Shown here in pieces: positions 24,668-32,689 of a DNA stretch of 64,000 nucleotides. Under the pieces are notes generated by a model. The model made no database searches. It saw only the letters and a list, made by a program, of their open reading frames with translations, and was not told the origin of the DNA. Position numbers and translations under genes: made by a program. Every line of letters begins with the position of its first letter. Position 1 is the stretch's first letter. The stretch is from assembly GCA_963719055.1 (NCBI GenBank), contig CAVRAU010000027.1, positions 1 to 64,000 of the forward strand, written 5' to 3'. Source of the DNA: CAXMQZ01 sp963719055 (GTDB taxonomy: Bacteria; Acidobacteriota; Thermoanaerobaculia; Multivoradales; JAHEKO01).

Positions 24668-25558
24668 TCAGGAGGCCTGTTGAGCGGTGGTGCCGACTCG
24701 CAGGCCTTTGACCATGGCTTCGAGCTCGCTCATGGAGGAGCCGACGTGGCTGAGGGCGCTATCGGGGAGAGCCAGCAGATGTGCCTGGCTACCGCCGATG
24801 ATGATGGGCACTCCCGGCTTGCGCATGGCCGCAGCCAGGGCGAGAAGCTCTTGTTGTAGCAGCACAGAATTGGGGATGACGCTGACGCTCAGCCAGACCA
24901 ATTGCGCCCGCAGGGCCTCTGTGGCCAACTGCAGCGAGGCGATCGGAGTGTCTGGGCCAAGGTTGACTGCATTGAGTCCCTGGGATTCCAACACCGCCGC
25001 CGCGCAGAGAGTTGGCAGGATATAGGGATCGCCTGGGGGTGCGGCCCCTACAGCGGCGGGAGCAGAATCGTCTCGCGGCGGAATCAACATTCTGAGCCGA
25101 CTGATCGCGGAGATGGCGATCTCGGTGGCCCGGTGCTCCCAGAATATTCCGCATTCGTCGCTCTTCCAGATCTCGCCCAGCAGCTCCATGGCCGGCAGCA
25201 GGGTGCCATCGACGATCTGGGCAACGCTGCGACCGTTGAGATACAGGGAGAGCAGGAGGCCCCGTGCCGACTCCGCTTTTCCCTCACGGAGGTAGTCGTA
25301 GAGGAGGGTCCCATCGTCTCCCCGCTCGGTGTCGAGATCCAGGAGCGATTCGAGATCATTCAGTCCCATCGCCTCCGGTTTTACCAGCGCCGCCTGGGAT
25401 TCTCGGATAAAGCGCACGGCTTCGCTGACAGGAATGCGCCTGTGCCCGCCCGCGGTCTTGGTGGCGAGAACGACACCGCCATCCACCCATCTCTTGACGG
25501 AGGATTCGCTGACACCGATGGCGTCGGCAAGGTCTCGAGGGCTCAGTAGAGGTTTCAT
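24668..25558 (-). CDS. MerR-family regulator with B12-binding domain, CarH/LitR class
   Basis: A 296-residue regulator. Residues 1-55 are a MerR-type winged helix-turn-helix (LLSPRDLADAIGVSESSVKR, AGGHRRIPVSEA). Residues 75-180 match the helical cap of photosensing CarH, including W-x9-EH (IWKSDECGIFWEHRATE). Then comes a Rossmann-like cobalamin-binding domain (SQGLNAVNLGPDTPIASL, QLVWLSVSVIPNSVLL, VPIIIGGSQAHLL). In CarH the E-x-H-x-x-G motif carries the lower cobalt ligand; here that place reads D-P-Y-I-L-P, so His is Tyr and Gly is Pro. CarH proteins repress carotenoid genes in the dark through adenosylcobalamin. This protein may bind cobalamin base-off without His, another cobalamin form, or none. 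Its own promoter carries the shared operator. Confidence 0.88.
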   Translation of the reverse strand: MKPLLSPRDLADAIGVSESSVKRWVDGGVVLATKTAGGHRRIPVSEAVRFIRESQAALVKPEAMGLNDLESLLDLDTERGDDGTLLYDYLREGKAESARGLLLSLYLNGRSVAQIVDGTLLPAMELLGEIWKSDECGIFWEHRATEIAISAISRLRMLIPPRDDSAPAAVGAAPPGDPYILPTLCAAAVLESQGLNAVNLGPDTPIASLQLATEALRAQLVWLSVSVIPNSVLLQQELLALAAAMRKPGVPIIIGGSQAHLLALPDSALSHVGSSMSELEAMVKGLRVGTTAQQAS

Positions 25559-25568
25559 TTTGCAGTCG

Positions 25569-25628
25569 TGAACGAAACGAACGAATTTTCCATCGACAGA
25601 TTGTGACAGAAATGTTGCTTTAGGTCAA
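25569..25628 (-). promoter_or_regulatory. promoter of the CarH-like gene with operator site 8
   Basis: On the minus strand: TTGACC (25623-25628), 17 bases, CACAAT (25600-25605). Downstream of the expected transcription start lies TCGTTCGTTTCGTTCA (25569-25584), which matches the shared operator ACRTTCAAAWCRTTCA in both 9-bp-spaced CGTTC cores while the A tract between them differs. This suggests autoregulation. It is the weakest of the eight sites. Confidence 0.55.
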
Positions 25629-25714
25629 TTCTAATTAACGCATTGGATGAATTCGCTGCCAATGAGTGGGCCATGAATGTGCACGTTATGAGTGTATTTC
25701 AGGGAAAGCGAGGC

Positions 25715-25749
25715 AGTGAGGTTCGAATTCCTCTTTGCCCCACCTACCA
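25715..25749 (+). other. tRNA 3'-end-like remnant
   Basis: GAGG-TTCGAATT-CCTC (25718-25733) followed by TTTGCCCCACC resembles the T arm and 3' acceptor strand of a tRNA. The loop has eight bases instead of seven, and no matching D arm, anticodon arm or 5' acceptor strand can be folded from the 80 bases upstream. It may be an attachment-site scar left by an integrative element at the edge of the crt/carH block. A chance match is possible. Confidence 0.3.
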
Positions 25750-25764
25750 CGGCCGGCCGAGGGG

Positions 25765-26529
25765 TCAGAATCGGTAGACCGCGGAAGCAACTGCCGAGTG
25801 AAACCAGGCGAAGTTATAGACCGCATCCACATCGGCACCGCCTTCGATCATTCGATAGCCGCCTGTGATTCGCCAGCGGTCTGACAGGTCGTACCCGATC
25901 TTCAACGCCAGGTCTTCGGCTCGACCGGGACCGCCGGCGAGGGCGTCCAGATCGACCAGGAAGTGCCACCGATCGGCGAATCTGTAGTCTGCTTCGAACA
26001 GAAAGAGGGGAACGAAGCCGGTGTCGGTGTCGCGAGCGACGGTCTCGCCCTGTTGCAACTCGATCTTGGCGTCCCTGATTTTGCCGGTGAAGCCCACCCA
26101 AACCAGCCATCGAGTCCCCCTGACCACCTGATATCGATACGACGCTCGCCAGGAGTTGAACTGGTAGGTGGCCTCGGTAGGTGTATTCGCAGCAAACGTC
26201 TCCCCATCAAACCGCACTGGCTGATCGAACTGCCCGGTTTCGGTGTAGGAGAGCGGCGCCAGATAGACCTGCAGGCCGTGGCGTCCTTTGAGGGTCCAGG
26301 AGATCTGGAGTCTTGGCGCGAACCAAGGACCCTTGCCCGCCAAATCCACCAGCGAGAATCTCGTCCCCGATTCGTCATTGGGAATCTGTACATCGTTTCG
26401 ACTCTGCCAGACGGGTCCGGCCTCGAGCTCGAAGGTCCACTTGAGTGAGTCAGCCTCTACGCCCCAGAGAGTGTGGGCTCCAAACATCAGTAGGAAGAGG
26501 CTCAACGACGGGATTGTCCTGGCGCGCAT
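25765..26529 (-). CDS. outer-membrane beta-barrel-like protein of unknown function
   Basis: A 254-residue protein with a clear signal peptide (IPSLSLFLLMFGAHTLWG, cleavage near VEA). The mature part is made of alternating strands (WTFELEAGPVWQS, WFAPRLQISWTLKGRHGLQVYLA, WRASYRYQVVRGTRWLVWVGF, FEADYRFADRWHFLVDLDA, WRITGGYRMIEGG) and ends in SAVYRF, a terminal phenylalanine as expected for BamA substrates. No named family was recognised. ATG 26529 is chosen because AAGGAG lies upstream; the frame stays open to 26589 without an RBS. Confidence 0.7.
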   Translation of the reverse strand: MRARTIPSLSLFLLMFGAHTLWGVEADSLKWTFELEAGPVWQSRNDVQIPNDESGTRFSLVDLAGKGPWFAPRLQISWTLKGRHGLQVYLAPLSYTETGQFDQPVRFDGETFAANTPTEATYQFNSWRASYRYQVVRGTRWLVWVGFTGKIRDAKIELQQGETVARDTDTGFVPLFLFEADYRFADRWHFLVDLDALAGGPGRAEDLALKIGYDLSDRWRITGGYRMIEGGADVDAVYNFAWFHSAVASAVYRF

Positions 26530-26533
26530 GACA

Positions 26534-26678
26534 TCACTCCTTCGCTTCGTTTTCTGCTTGTGGGGTCCACTGCAGCCGGTCCGCGTCATAGCCCATGTCG
26601 GGCAGACGCGAAAGGATGCCGTCGAGGGTGTGCTTCTCGAGACTCGGTGTCCGGCTTCTTATCTGTACTCTCCAGCAC
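26534..26678 (-). CDS. small hypothetical protein upstream of the outer-membrane gene (one frameshift)
   Basis: A GTG near 26678 opens a short frame (LESTDKKPDTESR), and after a one-base shift near 26640 the next frame gives EKHTLDGILSRLPDMGYDADR and a charged tail, ending in TGA at 26534-26536. The stop is four bases before the ATG of the outer-membrane protein, as in an operon. The length is about 48 residues. The call depends on accepting an indel, so it is tentative. Function unknown. Confidence 0.35.
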
Positions 26679-26737
26679 CGTGACCGCCTCTCACCAATCT
26701 CAGAGTAGTAGTATTGCTGTCTTCGGAGAAAAAGTCG

Positions 26738-27951
26738 ATGAGTTTCGAAACCGCTCAGAAAGCTCTCGAGTTGAAAGACCGTGCGCTGTCTTCGACCGCC
26801 GAGGGCGTGACGATTTCCGATTGCAGCCTACCGGACAACCCGATCATCTATGCCAATGAAGGCTTCGAGCGCATTACGGGCTACTCGATTGCCGAAGTGG
26901 TGGGACGCAATTGCAGATTCCTGCAAGGGGAAGATACCGATCCCGAAGCGATCGAGGAGATTCGACGGGCATTGCGCGAAAACCGGGAGCTCACCGTTGA
27001 GATTCTCAACTACCGCAAGGACGGTACTCCCTTCTGGAACCGACTGACGATCGATCCGGTCCGTGACGCAGAAGGCCGAGTGACCAACTACATCGGTATC
27101 CAGGTCGACGTCACCGAGCGCCGCATGGCCGAAGAGGCGCTGCAACGAGCCAAGGAAGAACTCGAATCGGCCAACGACCGGATGCAGCGCGACCTGCAAG
27201 CAGCCGCTCGGGTTCAGCAGGCCCTCTTGCCATCCGAATTCCTCGGCGTGCCAGGGGCCGAACATCGCCTGGCGGCTGAGTCCGTGTTCCGAGCTTGCCG
27301 GCGATTTTCTCAGCTTCTACCAGCTGGGGAAGAACCAGTTGGGCCTCTACCTGTTGGATGTCAGCGGCCACGGAGTGGCGGCGGCACTGCTTTCGGTCAC
27401 CGTCAGTCGGATGCTCTCGGAAACATCTCGTCAATCGGTTCTCTTCGATGCTGCCGCCGGGCCCGAGGATCGGAACCTCGTCTCACCGTCTGGAGTCGCG
27501 GCAAAACTCAATGAGCTCTTCGCCTTCAATCCCCGAACAGCTCAGTTCTTCACCCTCCTGTACGGCCTTTTGGATACGGACGAGCGGACCTTTCGATACG
27601 TCTCAGCCGGCCACCTGCCGCCCATTCGGGTACCTCGGCAAGGCGAACCGACCCGTCTCAGTTCAGATGGCTTTCCCATCGGTCTATTTCCGGAGCGCAC
27701 CTGGGTAGGATCGTTTGGTGCACCTCGATGGTGGAGATCGTGTCTACTTCTACACGGACGGCCTGGTGGAAGCCGCGAACCGGGATGACGTCGAGTTCGG
27801 TATGGATCGGCTGAGCGACTTGTTGGCTTCTCTGCGATCTCAGCCGCTGGAGACCGGTTTGGACCGGGTGCTGCGGGTGGTCGATGACTGGACCGGGCCA
27901 ACGCCGCTCGAAGATGACGCCTCGATCCTCGCGGTCGAGATCATGGGCTAG
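26738..27951 (+). CDS. LOV-domain PP2C/SpoIIE-type phosphatase (two frameshifts)
   Basis: A two-domain signalling protein. Residues 1-130 form a LOV-type PAS domain with the photoreactive motif GRNCRFLQG (the Cys that forms the flavin adduct), preceded by FERITGYSIAEVV and followed by NYRKDGTPFWNRLTIDPV and YIGIQVDVTERR. A coiled-coil (EEALQRAKEELESANDRMQ) leads to a PP2C-like SpoIIE domain: RVQQALLPSEF, then after a shift near 27285 AGDFLSFYQLG, YLLDVSGHGVAAALLSVTVSRML, VSAGHLPPIRV, and after another shift near 27712 DRVYFYTDGLVEAAN and DDASILAVEI. LOV-RsbU proteins control partner-switching in response to blue light. ATG 26738 is favoured over the upstream TTG because GGAG precedes it. No anti-sigma partner is adjacent. 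Confidence 0.85.
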
Positions 27952-28600
27952 GCGGTTTCGTACCCTCGAGCGCCGCCCGGCCGCGCGGCATCTCGAAACG
28001 ATCGCGAGTCCTGCAGTACTCCAAGCCTCCCATGCGGCCGATGGCTTGCAGGTGCGCGGCGTCGATGTGGAAGCGTTCGTTGATGAGCCCATCATCGATG
28101 TGCACGCAAAGCACGCGGCCCATCACGACGTTGCCGCTGCCCGGCTTGCCGGGAGATGTGCGCAGGACCTGCAGGGTCTCGCATTCGAAGGAGATCGGGG
28201 ACTGGTCGAGGCGCGGGGGACGAACCTTCGAGCTTGGACACGGGGTCAGACCCGTCAGGTCGAACTCGCTTTCGCCGTAAGGCAGCGTTTCCGCTGCGGC
28301 GGCCATCTCTCGCGCATAGGCCTCCGTGGCCACGTTGACCACAAATTGACCCACGCCGCCTTCCTCAGGAAGCAGACAATTGCGCAGCGTGTCCTTGTCT
28401 GAGCCATCGGCCAGGGTGCCCGGGCAAAAGAGCAGAGTCATCGGATTCGAGCCCACACCGGTAAAGAAGGAATAGGGGGCGATGTTGAGGGCCCCGGCGG
28501 GCGAGAGGGTCGACACAAAGGCGATGGGGCGGGGCACGATACTCCCGATCAGCAACTTGTAGCGATTGTGGACTTCGAGGTTGTCGGGTTGTATTTCCAT
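27941..28600 (-). CDS. flavin reductase-like FMN-binding protein
   Basis: A 219-residue protein of the flavin-reductase-like domain family (PF01613, split barrel). Characteristic blocks: YKLLIGSIVPRPIAFVST, LNIAPYSFFTGVGSNP, FVVNVATEAYAREM, and a C-terminal RMGGLEYCRTRDRFEMPR. Such proteins bind FMN and either reduce free flavin or act as oxidoreductases. Its 3' end overlaps the end of the LOV phosphatase gene by 11 bases in convergent orientation. Confidence 0.88.
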   Translation of the reverse strand: MEIQPDNLEVHNRYKLLIGSIVPRPIAFVSTLSPAGALNIAPYSFFTGVGSNPMTLLFCPGTLADGSDKDTLRNCLLPEEGGVGQFVVNVATEAYAREMAAAAETLPYGESEFDLTGLTPCPSSKVRPPRLDQSPISFECETLQVLRTSPGKPGSGNVVMGRVLCVHIDDGLINERFHIDAAHLQAIGRMGGLEYCRTRDRFEMPRGRAALEGTKPPSP

Positions 28601-28756
28601 GCCAGGAGGCTATCCGATTCCGGCGTCTTGTCTTTATCTGTTGTTCCCGAGGCTGTTGCGTATACTTGGCAGGACTGATCAGGATCGACCCCTTGGCGCT
28701 CGGTGCCCGGGCGCATTGGGCCTCATCCGAGCTCGATCCCTCGAACCGAAACTGTG

Positions 28757-29221
28757 ATGGCAAAGGAAGAAGGCAAGGGCCAAAGCCCGATAGAGATCCT
28801 TCGAGGGTTGCTCGAGACCCAGTTGCTGGGGGTGTTGGGAACCCAGCATGAGGGCAACCCGTACACCAGTCTCGTCGGCTTTGCCGCCACCCCAGATCTC
28901 AAGCAGCTGCTATTCGCTACGGGCCGCTCGACCCGCAAACTTGCCAACTTGCAGGGGGACGCACGAGCCTCGATGCTCGTCGACAACCGCACCAATCAGG
29001 CCGCTGACTTCACGGCAGCTGCGGCTGCCACTGCTGTCGGAGTGGTCGAAGAGATCAGCGAGCCGGAACGACCCGGTTTCGAGCACCTATTTCTAACCAA
29101 GCACCCTCAGCTCGAGAGTTTTGTCAGGTCGCCCAGCTGCGTGTTCTTGAGGCTCAGGGTCTCGGTCTACATGGTTGTGAATCAGTTCCAGCATGTGATC
29201 GAGCTGCATGTCGATTCATGA
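28757..29221 (+). CDS. pyridoxamine 5'-phosphate oxidase-like (PNPOx family) protein
   Basis: A 154-residue split-barrel protein (PF01243-like): IEILRGLLETQLLGVLGTQH, NPYTSLVGFAATPDLKQLLFAT, STRKLANLQGDARASMLVDN, and a C-terminal SVYMVVNQFQHVIEL. Members bind FMN, F420 or heme. The frame begins at 28703, but ATG 28757 starts the fold. The TGA overlaps the ATG of the PEP-synthase-like gene, indicating translational coupling. Confidence 0.83.
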   Translation: MAKEEGKGQSPIEILRGLLETQLLGVLGTQHEGNPYTSLVGFAATPDLKQLLFATGRSTRKLANLQGDARASMLVDNRTNQAADFTAAAAATAVGVVEEISEPERPGFEHLFLTKHPQLESFVRSPSCVFLRLRVSVYMVVNQFQHVIELHVDS

Positions 29222-31392
29222 AGCTCATCGCTGCCCTGGACGAGATTTCGGCTGCTGACCGCGCCCGCGTTGGCGGCAAGGCGGTGGCCCTGGCCGCTCT
29301 CTTCAGAGCGGAGATGACGGTTCCACAGACCTTCTGTCTCACCACGGAGGCCTACGAGCTCTTTGTGGATCGGGCATCCTTGCGAGCGGTGATTCACCAA
29401 GAGCTGAGTCGGAAGGATTTTGCGGATATGCGATGGGAAGAGGTGTGGGATTTGGCACTTCGCATTCGCAACCGATTTCTCCGCGCTCCTGTCCCAGAAG
29501 AGATTGTCACCGCCTTGCGGGCGTTTCTGCCGAAAGAGTTCTTGCAGCGTCCCGTCGCGGTGCGCTCATCAGCCCCGGGTGAAGATTCGGCTGGCACCTC
29601 CTTTGCCGGATTGCATGACTCTGTTGTCGGGGTCGAGGGGCTGCCGGCCACGATCGAGGCGATCCGCACCGTCTGGGCCTCCCTCTGGACCGACCGGGCT
29701 CTACTCTACCGCCGGGAGCTCGCCATCGACGTCAACGCGAGTGCGATGGCGGTCCTGATCCAGGAGCTTGTCGAAGGCTCGCGCTCCGGCATTGCCTTCG
29801 GGATCCAACCTACCGATCCTGAGCTGGTTGCGATCGAGGCGGTCTATGGGCTCAACCAGGGTCTGGTAGACGGTACCATCGAGCCGGATCGTTGGAGCTT
29901 GGAGCGCGATACCGCTCGGACGGTCGAGCATATTGCCCCGACCGAGCGGCGGCGGCTCGTCGTTCGTGGTTCGCGAACCACGGTCGAATCGGTACCTCCG
30001 AAGCAGGCCGCCTCACCCCCTCTGAACGGGAAAGAGCTGGCCGAGATTTTCGCTGCAGTTCGCGACGCCGGTCAGCTCTTCGGCCTGCCGCAGGACGTGG
30101 AATGGACCCTGGCCGATGGACTTCTCGTGCTTCTGCAGTCGCGTCCCGTCACGGCGGCACCCGACGGGGAAGGCGACAAGCGCGGCTGGTATCTGAGCCT
30201 GACGCGCAGTCTTCACAGCCTTGTCGGCCTTCGCGAGCGTGTCGAGAACGAGTTGCTACCCGCGATGGACCGAGAGGCAGCCGCACTCGCGCGCCAGGAT
30301 CTGGCCGCGCTCGGTAGTGTCGAGCTGGCCGAGGCGATCCAAGTCCGTCACGAGGCTCACGACCGGTGGGTGGACGTCTACTCGCGCGAATTCATTCCCC
30401 TTGCCCACGGTGTGCGTCTCTTCGGTCAGTTCCATAACCAGGTCCTCCACCCTGAGGACCCATACGAGTTCATGGGTCTGCTGGTGGCAACGCCCATGTT
30501 GAGCGTGCGTAGGAACCGTGCGCTGGCTAGCCTTGCGGCGAAGATCCGCAGCAGTCCCGAGTTGCGAACGCGTCTCGAGGCGGGCGAGAAAGGAGACTCG
30601 CAGTTCGAGCAGGCACTGGCCGATTTCGAAGGCGAGTTTGGCGAGGCATCCTTCGCCTCTCGCAGGTGCTTCGGTGATCGATTGCGACTGATCCGGTTTC
30701 TGCTCTCCCTGGCAGACGCACCCGCGGTGGCCGAACCGAGAGATGAAGCCGGGATCGACAGGCTGACGGAAACATTCCTGGCCGCGGTAGACGACGAGAA
30801 ACGACCGCTGGCCCGCGAGCTTCTGGATCTCGGCCGAGCCAGCCACCGCCTGCGAGACGATGACAACATCCATCTGTCGCGGCTCGAGGCTCTGGTTCTC
30901 AGTGCGGTGGAGGAGGGTCGCCGCCGTCTTCGAGATGCGAGCGATGGGGAACAGCCCTCGTTGAACCTGGAAGAGATGGTGCGCACTCTTCGGCATCCGA
31001 ACCTGGTCAGTGAACCGCGGCCAGCGGACGAACCCCCGGAAGTCGAGGAAGGGTTTCGTGCCAAGCCCCGTCAACTAGTCGGCCAACCGGCCGGTCCGGG
31101 GGTAGCCACCGGCGCGGCGCGGATTGTCGAGAACGCGGACGACCTGTTTCAATTCCAGACAGGAGAGGTGCTGGTGTGCGACGCGATCGATCCCAACATG
31201 ACGTTCATCGTGCCCATGGCCAGTGCGGTGGTGGAAAGGCGCGGTGGCATGCTGATCCATGGCGCGATCATCGCTCGCGAATACGGTTTGCCCTGCGTCA
31301 CTGGGGTGCCGAAGGCGACAAACCTGATCGTCACCGGTGACCGTCTCACGGTGGATGGCTATCTCGGTCTCGTCACCGTGTCGCGAGATTGA
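29218..31392 (+). CDS. PEP synthase-like enzyme (ATP-grasp plus phosphohistidine domain)
   Basis: A 724-residue protein of the PEP synthase/rifampin phosphotransferase type. N-terminal ATP-grasp: VGGKAVALAALFRAEMTVP, RPVAVRSSAPGEDSAGTSFAG, ELVEGSRSGIAFGIQP, and VEWTLADGLLVLLQSRPV near residue 300. A long helical middle follows, and the swivelling domain ends the protein with VERRGGMLIHGAIIAREYGLPCVTGV, holding the phosphorylated His. The C-terminal PEP/pyruvate TIM barrel of PpsA is absent, which matches rifampin-phosphotransferase-like phosphotransferases acting on small molecules. The acceptor is unknown. It is coupled to the PNPOx-like gene. Confidence 0.87.
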   Translation: MKLIAALDEISAADRARVGGKAVALAALFRAEMTVPQTFCLTTEAYELFVDRASLRAVIHQELSRKDFADMRWEEVWDLALRIRNRFLRAPVPEEIVTALRAFLPKEFLQRPVAVRSSAPGEDSAGTSFAGLHDSVVGVEGLPATIEAIRTVWASLWTDRALLYRRELAIDVNASAMAVLIQELVEGSRSGIAFGIQPTDPELVAIEAVYGLNQGLVDGTIEPDRWSLERDTARTVEHIAPTERRRLVVRGSRTTVESVPPKQAASPPLNGKELAEIFAAVRDAGQLFGLPQDVEWTLADGLLVLLQSRPVTAAPDGEGDKRGWYLSLTRSLHSLVGLRERVENELLPAMDREAAALARQDLAALGSVELAEAIQVRHEAHDRWVDVYSREFIPLAHGVRLFGQFHNQVLHPEDPYEFMGLLVATPMLSVRRNRALASLAAKIRSSPELRTRLEAGEKGDSQFEQALADFEGEFGEASFASRRCFGDRLRLIRFLLSLADAPAVAEPRDEAGIDRLTETFLAAVDDEKRPLARELLDLGRASHRLRDDDNIHLSRLEALVLSAVEEGRRRLRDASDGEQPSLNLEEMVRTLRHPNLVSEPRPADEPPEVEEGFRAKPRQLVGQPAGPGVATGAARIVENADDLFQFQTGEVLVCDAIDPNMTFIVPMASAVVERRGGMLIHGAIIAREYGLPCVTGVPKATNLIVTGDRLTVDGYLGLVTVSRD

Positions 31393-31453
31393 CACTAGCT
31401 CAACGCACCTGAATCGAGCGCTCGAGAAGCGGCTGGCACCTCCGACTTCGTGG

Positions 31454-31942
31454 CTACCAGCCCCAGGTTCCGGAGCCGCCCTTGAAGGGCCCGACGATGT
31501 TCTTGGTGACCCAGCCACCGTAGAAGTCGCCTTCTTGAGCGGCGACTCGTTCGCCGTCCACAAAACAGGCCTCGACGCGAGAAGGGTAAAAGGCAAGGTG
31601 ACCTCGAATCGATTGAAACGCGGGAGCGGGATCGTGGTAGGACCAGGCGGCGTCGGCGGATCGGTGCTCGCCGTCGACCAGGCAATGGTAGCGAGCGCTT
31701 CCCTTGAACTCGCAGAACGTGTGCCGGTCGGAGTCCGCAAGGTACTTTCCATCCACATCCTCAGACGGGATGTAATAGGTTGGCGGATGGCTGGTCTCGA
31801 GGACCCTCTTGGAAGCCCGAGTCTCGGCAATCTTCTTGCCGTTGAAGAAGACCTGAACCAGACTGTCCGTCGGTTCGACGCGGGGCGGTCGGGGATAGTC
31901 CCAAACGGATTCCTGGCCGGGAGCGGGGTCGATGCGTTTCAT
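31454..31942 (-). CDS. DUF427 domain protein
   Basis: A 162-residue DUF427 protein (PF04248). Seen: VQVFFNGKKIAETRASKRVLE, HPPTYYIPSEDVDGKYL, HTFCEFKGSARYHCL, AAWSYHDPAPAFQSIRGHLAFYP, and a Gly/Trp-rich end. The fold is a small beta domain of unknown function, often near photolyase or carotenoid genes. ATG 31942 is chosen because GGAG precedes it; the frame remains open to 31984. Confidence 0.9.
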   Translation of the reverse strand: MKRIDPAPGQESVWDYPRPPRVEPTDSLVQVFFNGKKIAETRASKRVLETSHPPTYYIPSEDVDGKYLADSDRHTFCEFKGSARYHCLVDGEHRSADAAWSYHDPAPAFQSIRGHLAFYPSRVEACFVDGERVAAQEGDFYGGWVTKNIVGPFKGGSGTWGW

Positions 31943-32089
31943 CGGCTGATCTCCAAAAAGTAGGGAAGATATGAAGGTGGACAATCTTAGTAATATTTCA
32001 TCAACTCTGGTTGGCGGTCATTTCGCAAGGGAAGAACCAGCACCTTTGATACCCTCCCGAGTCGCGAAAGGCACCAAGTAGGAGAGAGA

Positions 32090-32656
32090 ATGAATATCGT
32101 CAAAGTCGCAAGCTGGTTGAATCAGGGCCGGGTCTCCGCGGCGCCATGTGAGTGGCTCTCTGCGATCTCGATCTTCGTCGACGAACACTACGAGAATTAC
32201 GACTACGATCTGATTGGGCCCGCAGCTCGGCACCGAATCTCGGAACTGCTGCGCCAGCATGGATTTCGACAGCTCAATGGGCGAGTCTTCGAAGGTTCAC
32301 CGGGGAGGATCGAGTTTCCGCGACCGACCCGCTCTCTGGCGAGCGATCCCGCCGAGGAGCTCGAGGTTGTCGTCGATCGAAGAGCCGGGGCAGTGTTCGC
32401 CACTCCGACGCAGATCTTGCTGGCGAGTTGGCGCCGCGAGGGGCCGCAGCTCTCCTCTGAGAGGCAATCTGATCTCGTGTCGTTGGTGAGAGAACAACCG
32501 GCCAATCTCGACAAGGTTCGCGACTGGCTGCGACGCTCGGAATGCGAGGCCGGTTTCCGCCGCCTCGAGGCGCGACTCGCAGCCGCACAGACAGAAGGAT
32601 TCGAGCTGCGGCGCCAGGGGAAGTTCCGCTCCCAGTTGCCGCGAGAGAAGGAGTGA
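32090..32656 (+). CDS. hypothetical protein
   Basis: A 188-residue soluble protein with GGAG before the ATG at 32090. It begins with a helical segment (VKVASWLNQGRVSAAPCEWLS), then a tyrosine-rich stretch (EHYENYDYDL), GPAARHRISELLRQHGF, a beta-like section with LEVVVDRRAGAVFA, and a charged helical C-terminus. No motif or membrane segment was recognised. It lies 33 bases before the FAD oxidoreductase and is probably co-transcribed with it. Confidence 0.6.
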   Translation: MNIVKVASWLNQGRVSAAPCEWLSAISIFVDEHYENYDYDLIGPAARHRISELLRQHGFRQLNGRVFEGSPGRIEFPRPTRSLASDPAEELEVVVDRRAGAVFATPTQILLASWRREGPQLSSERQSDLVSLVREQPANLDKVRDWLRRSECEAGFRRLEARLAAAQTEGFELRRQGKFRSQLPREKE

Positions 32657-32689
32657 GCTCATTGCTGGGTCCACTGGCGGAGGAGAATC

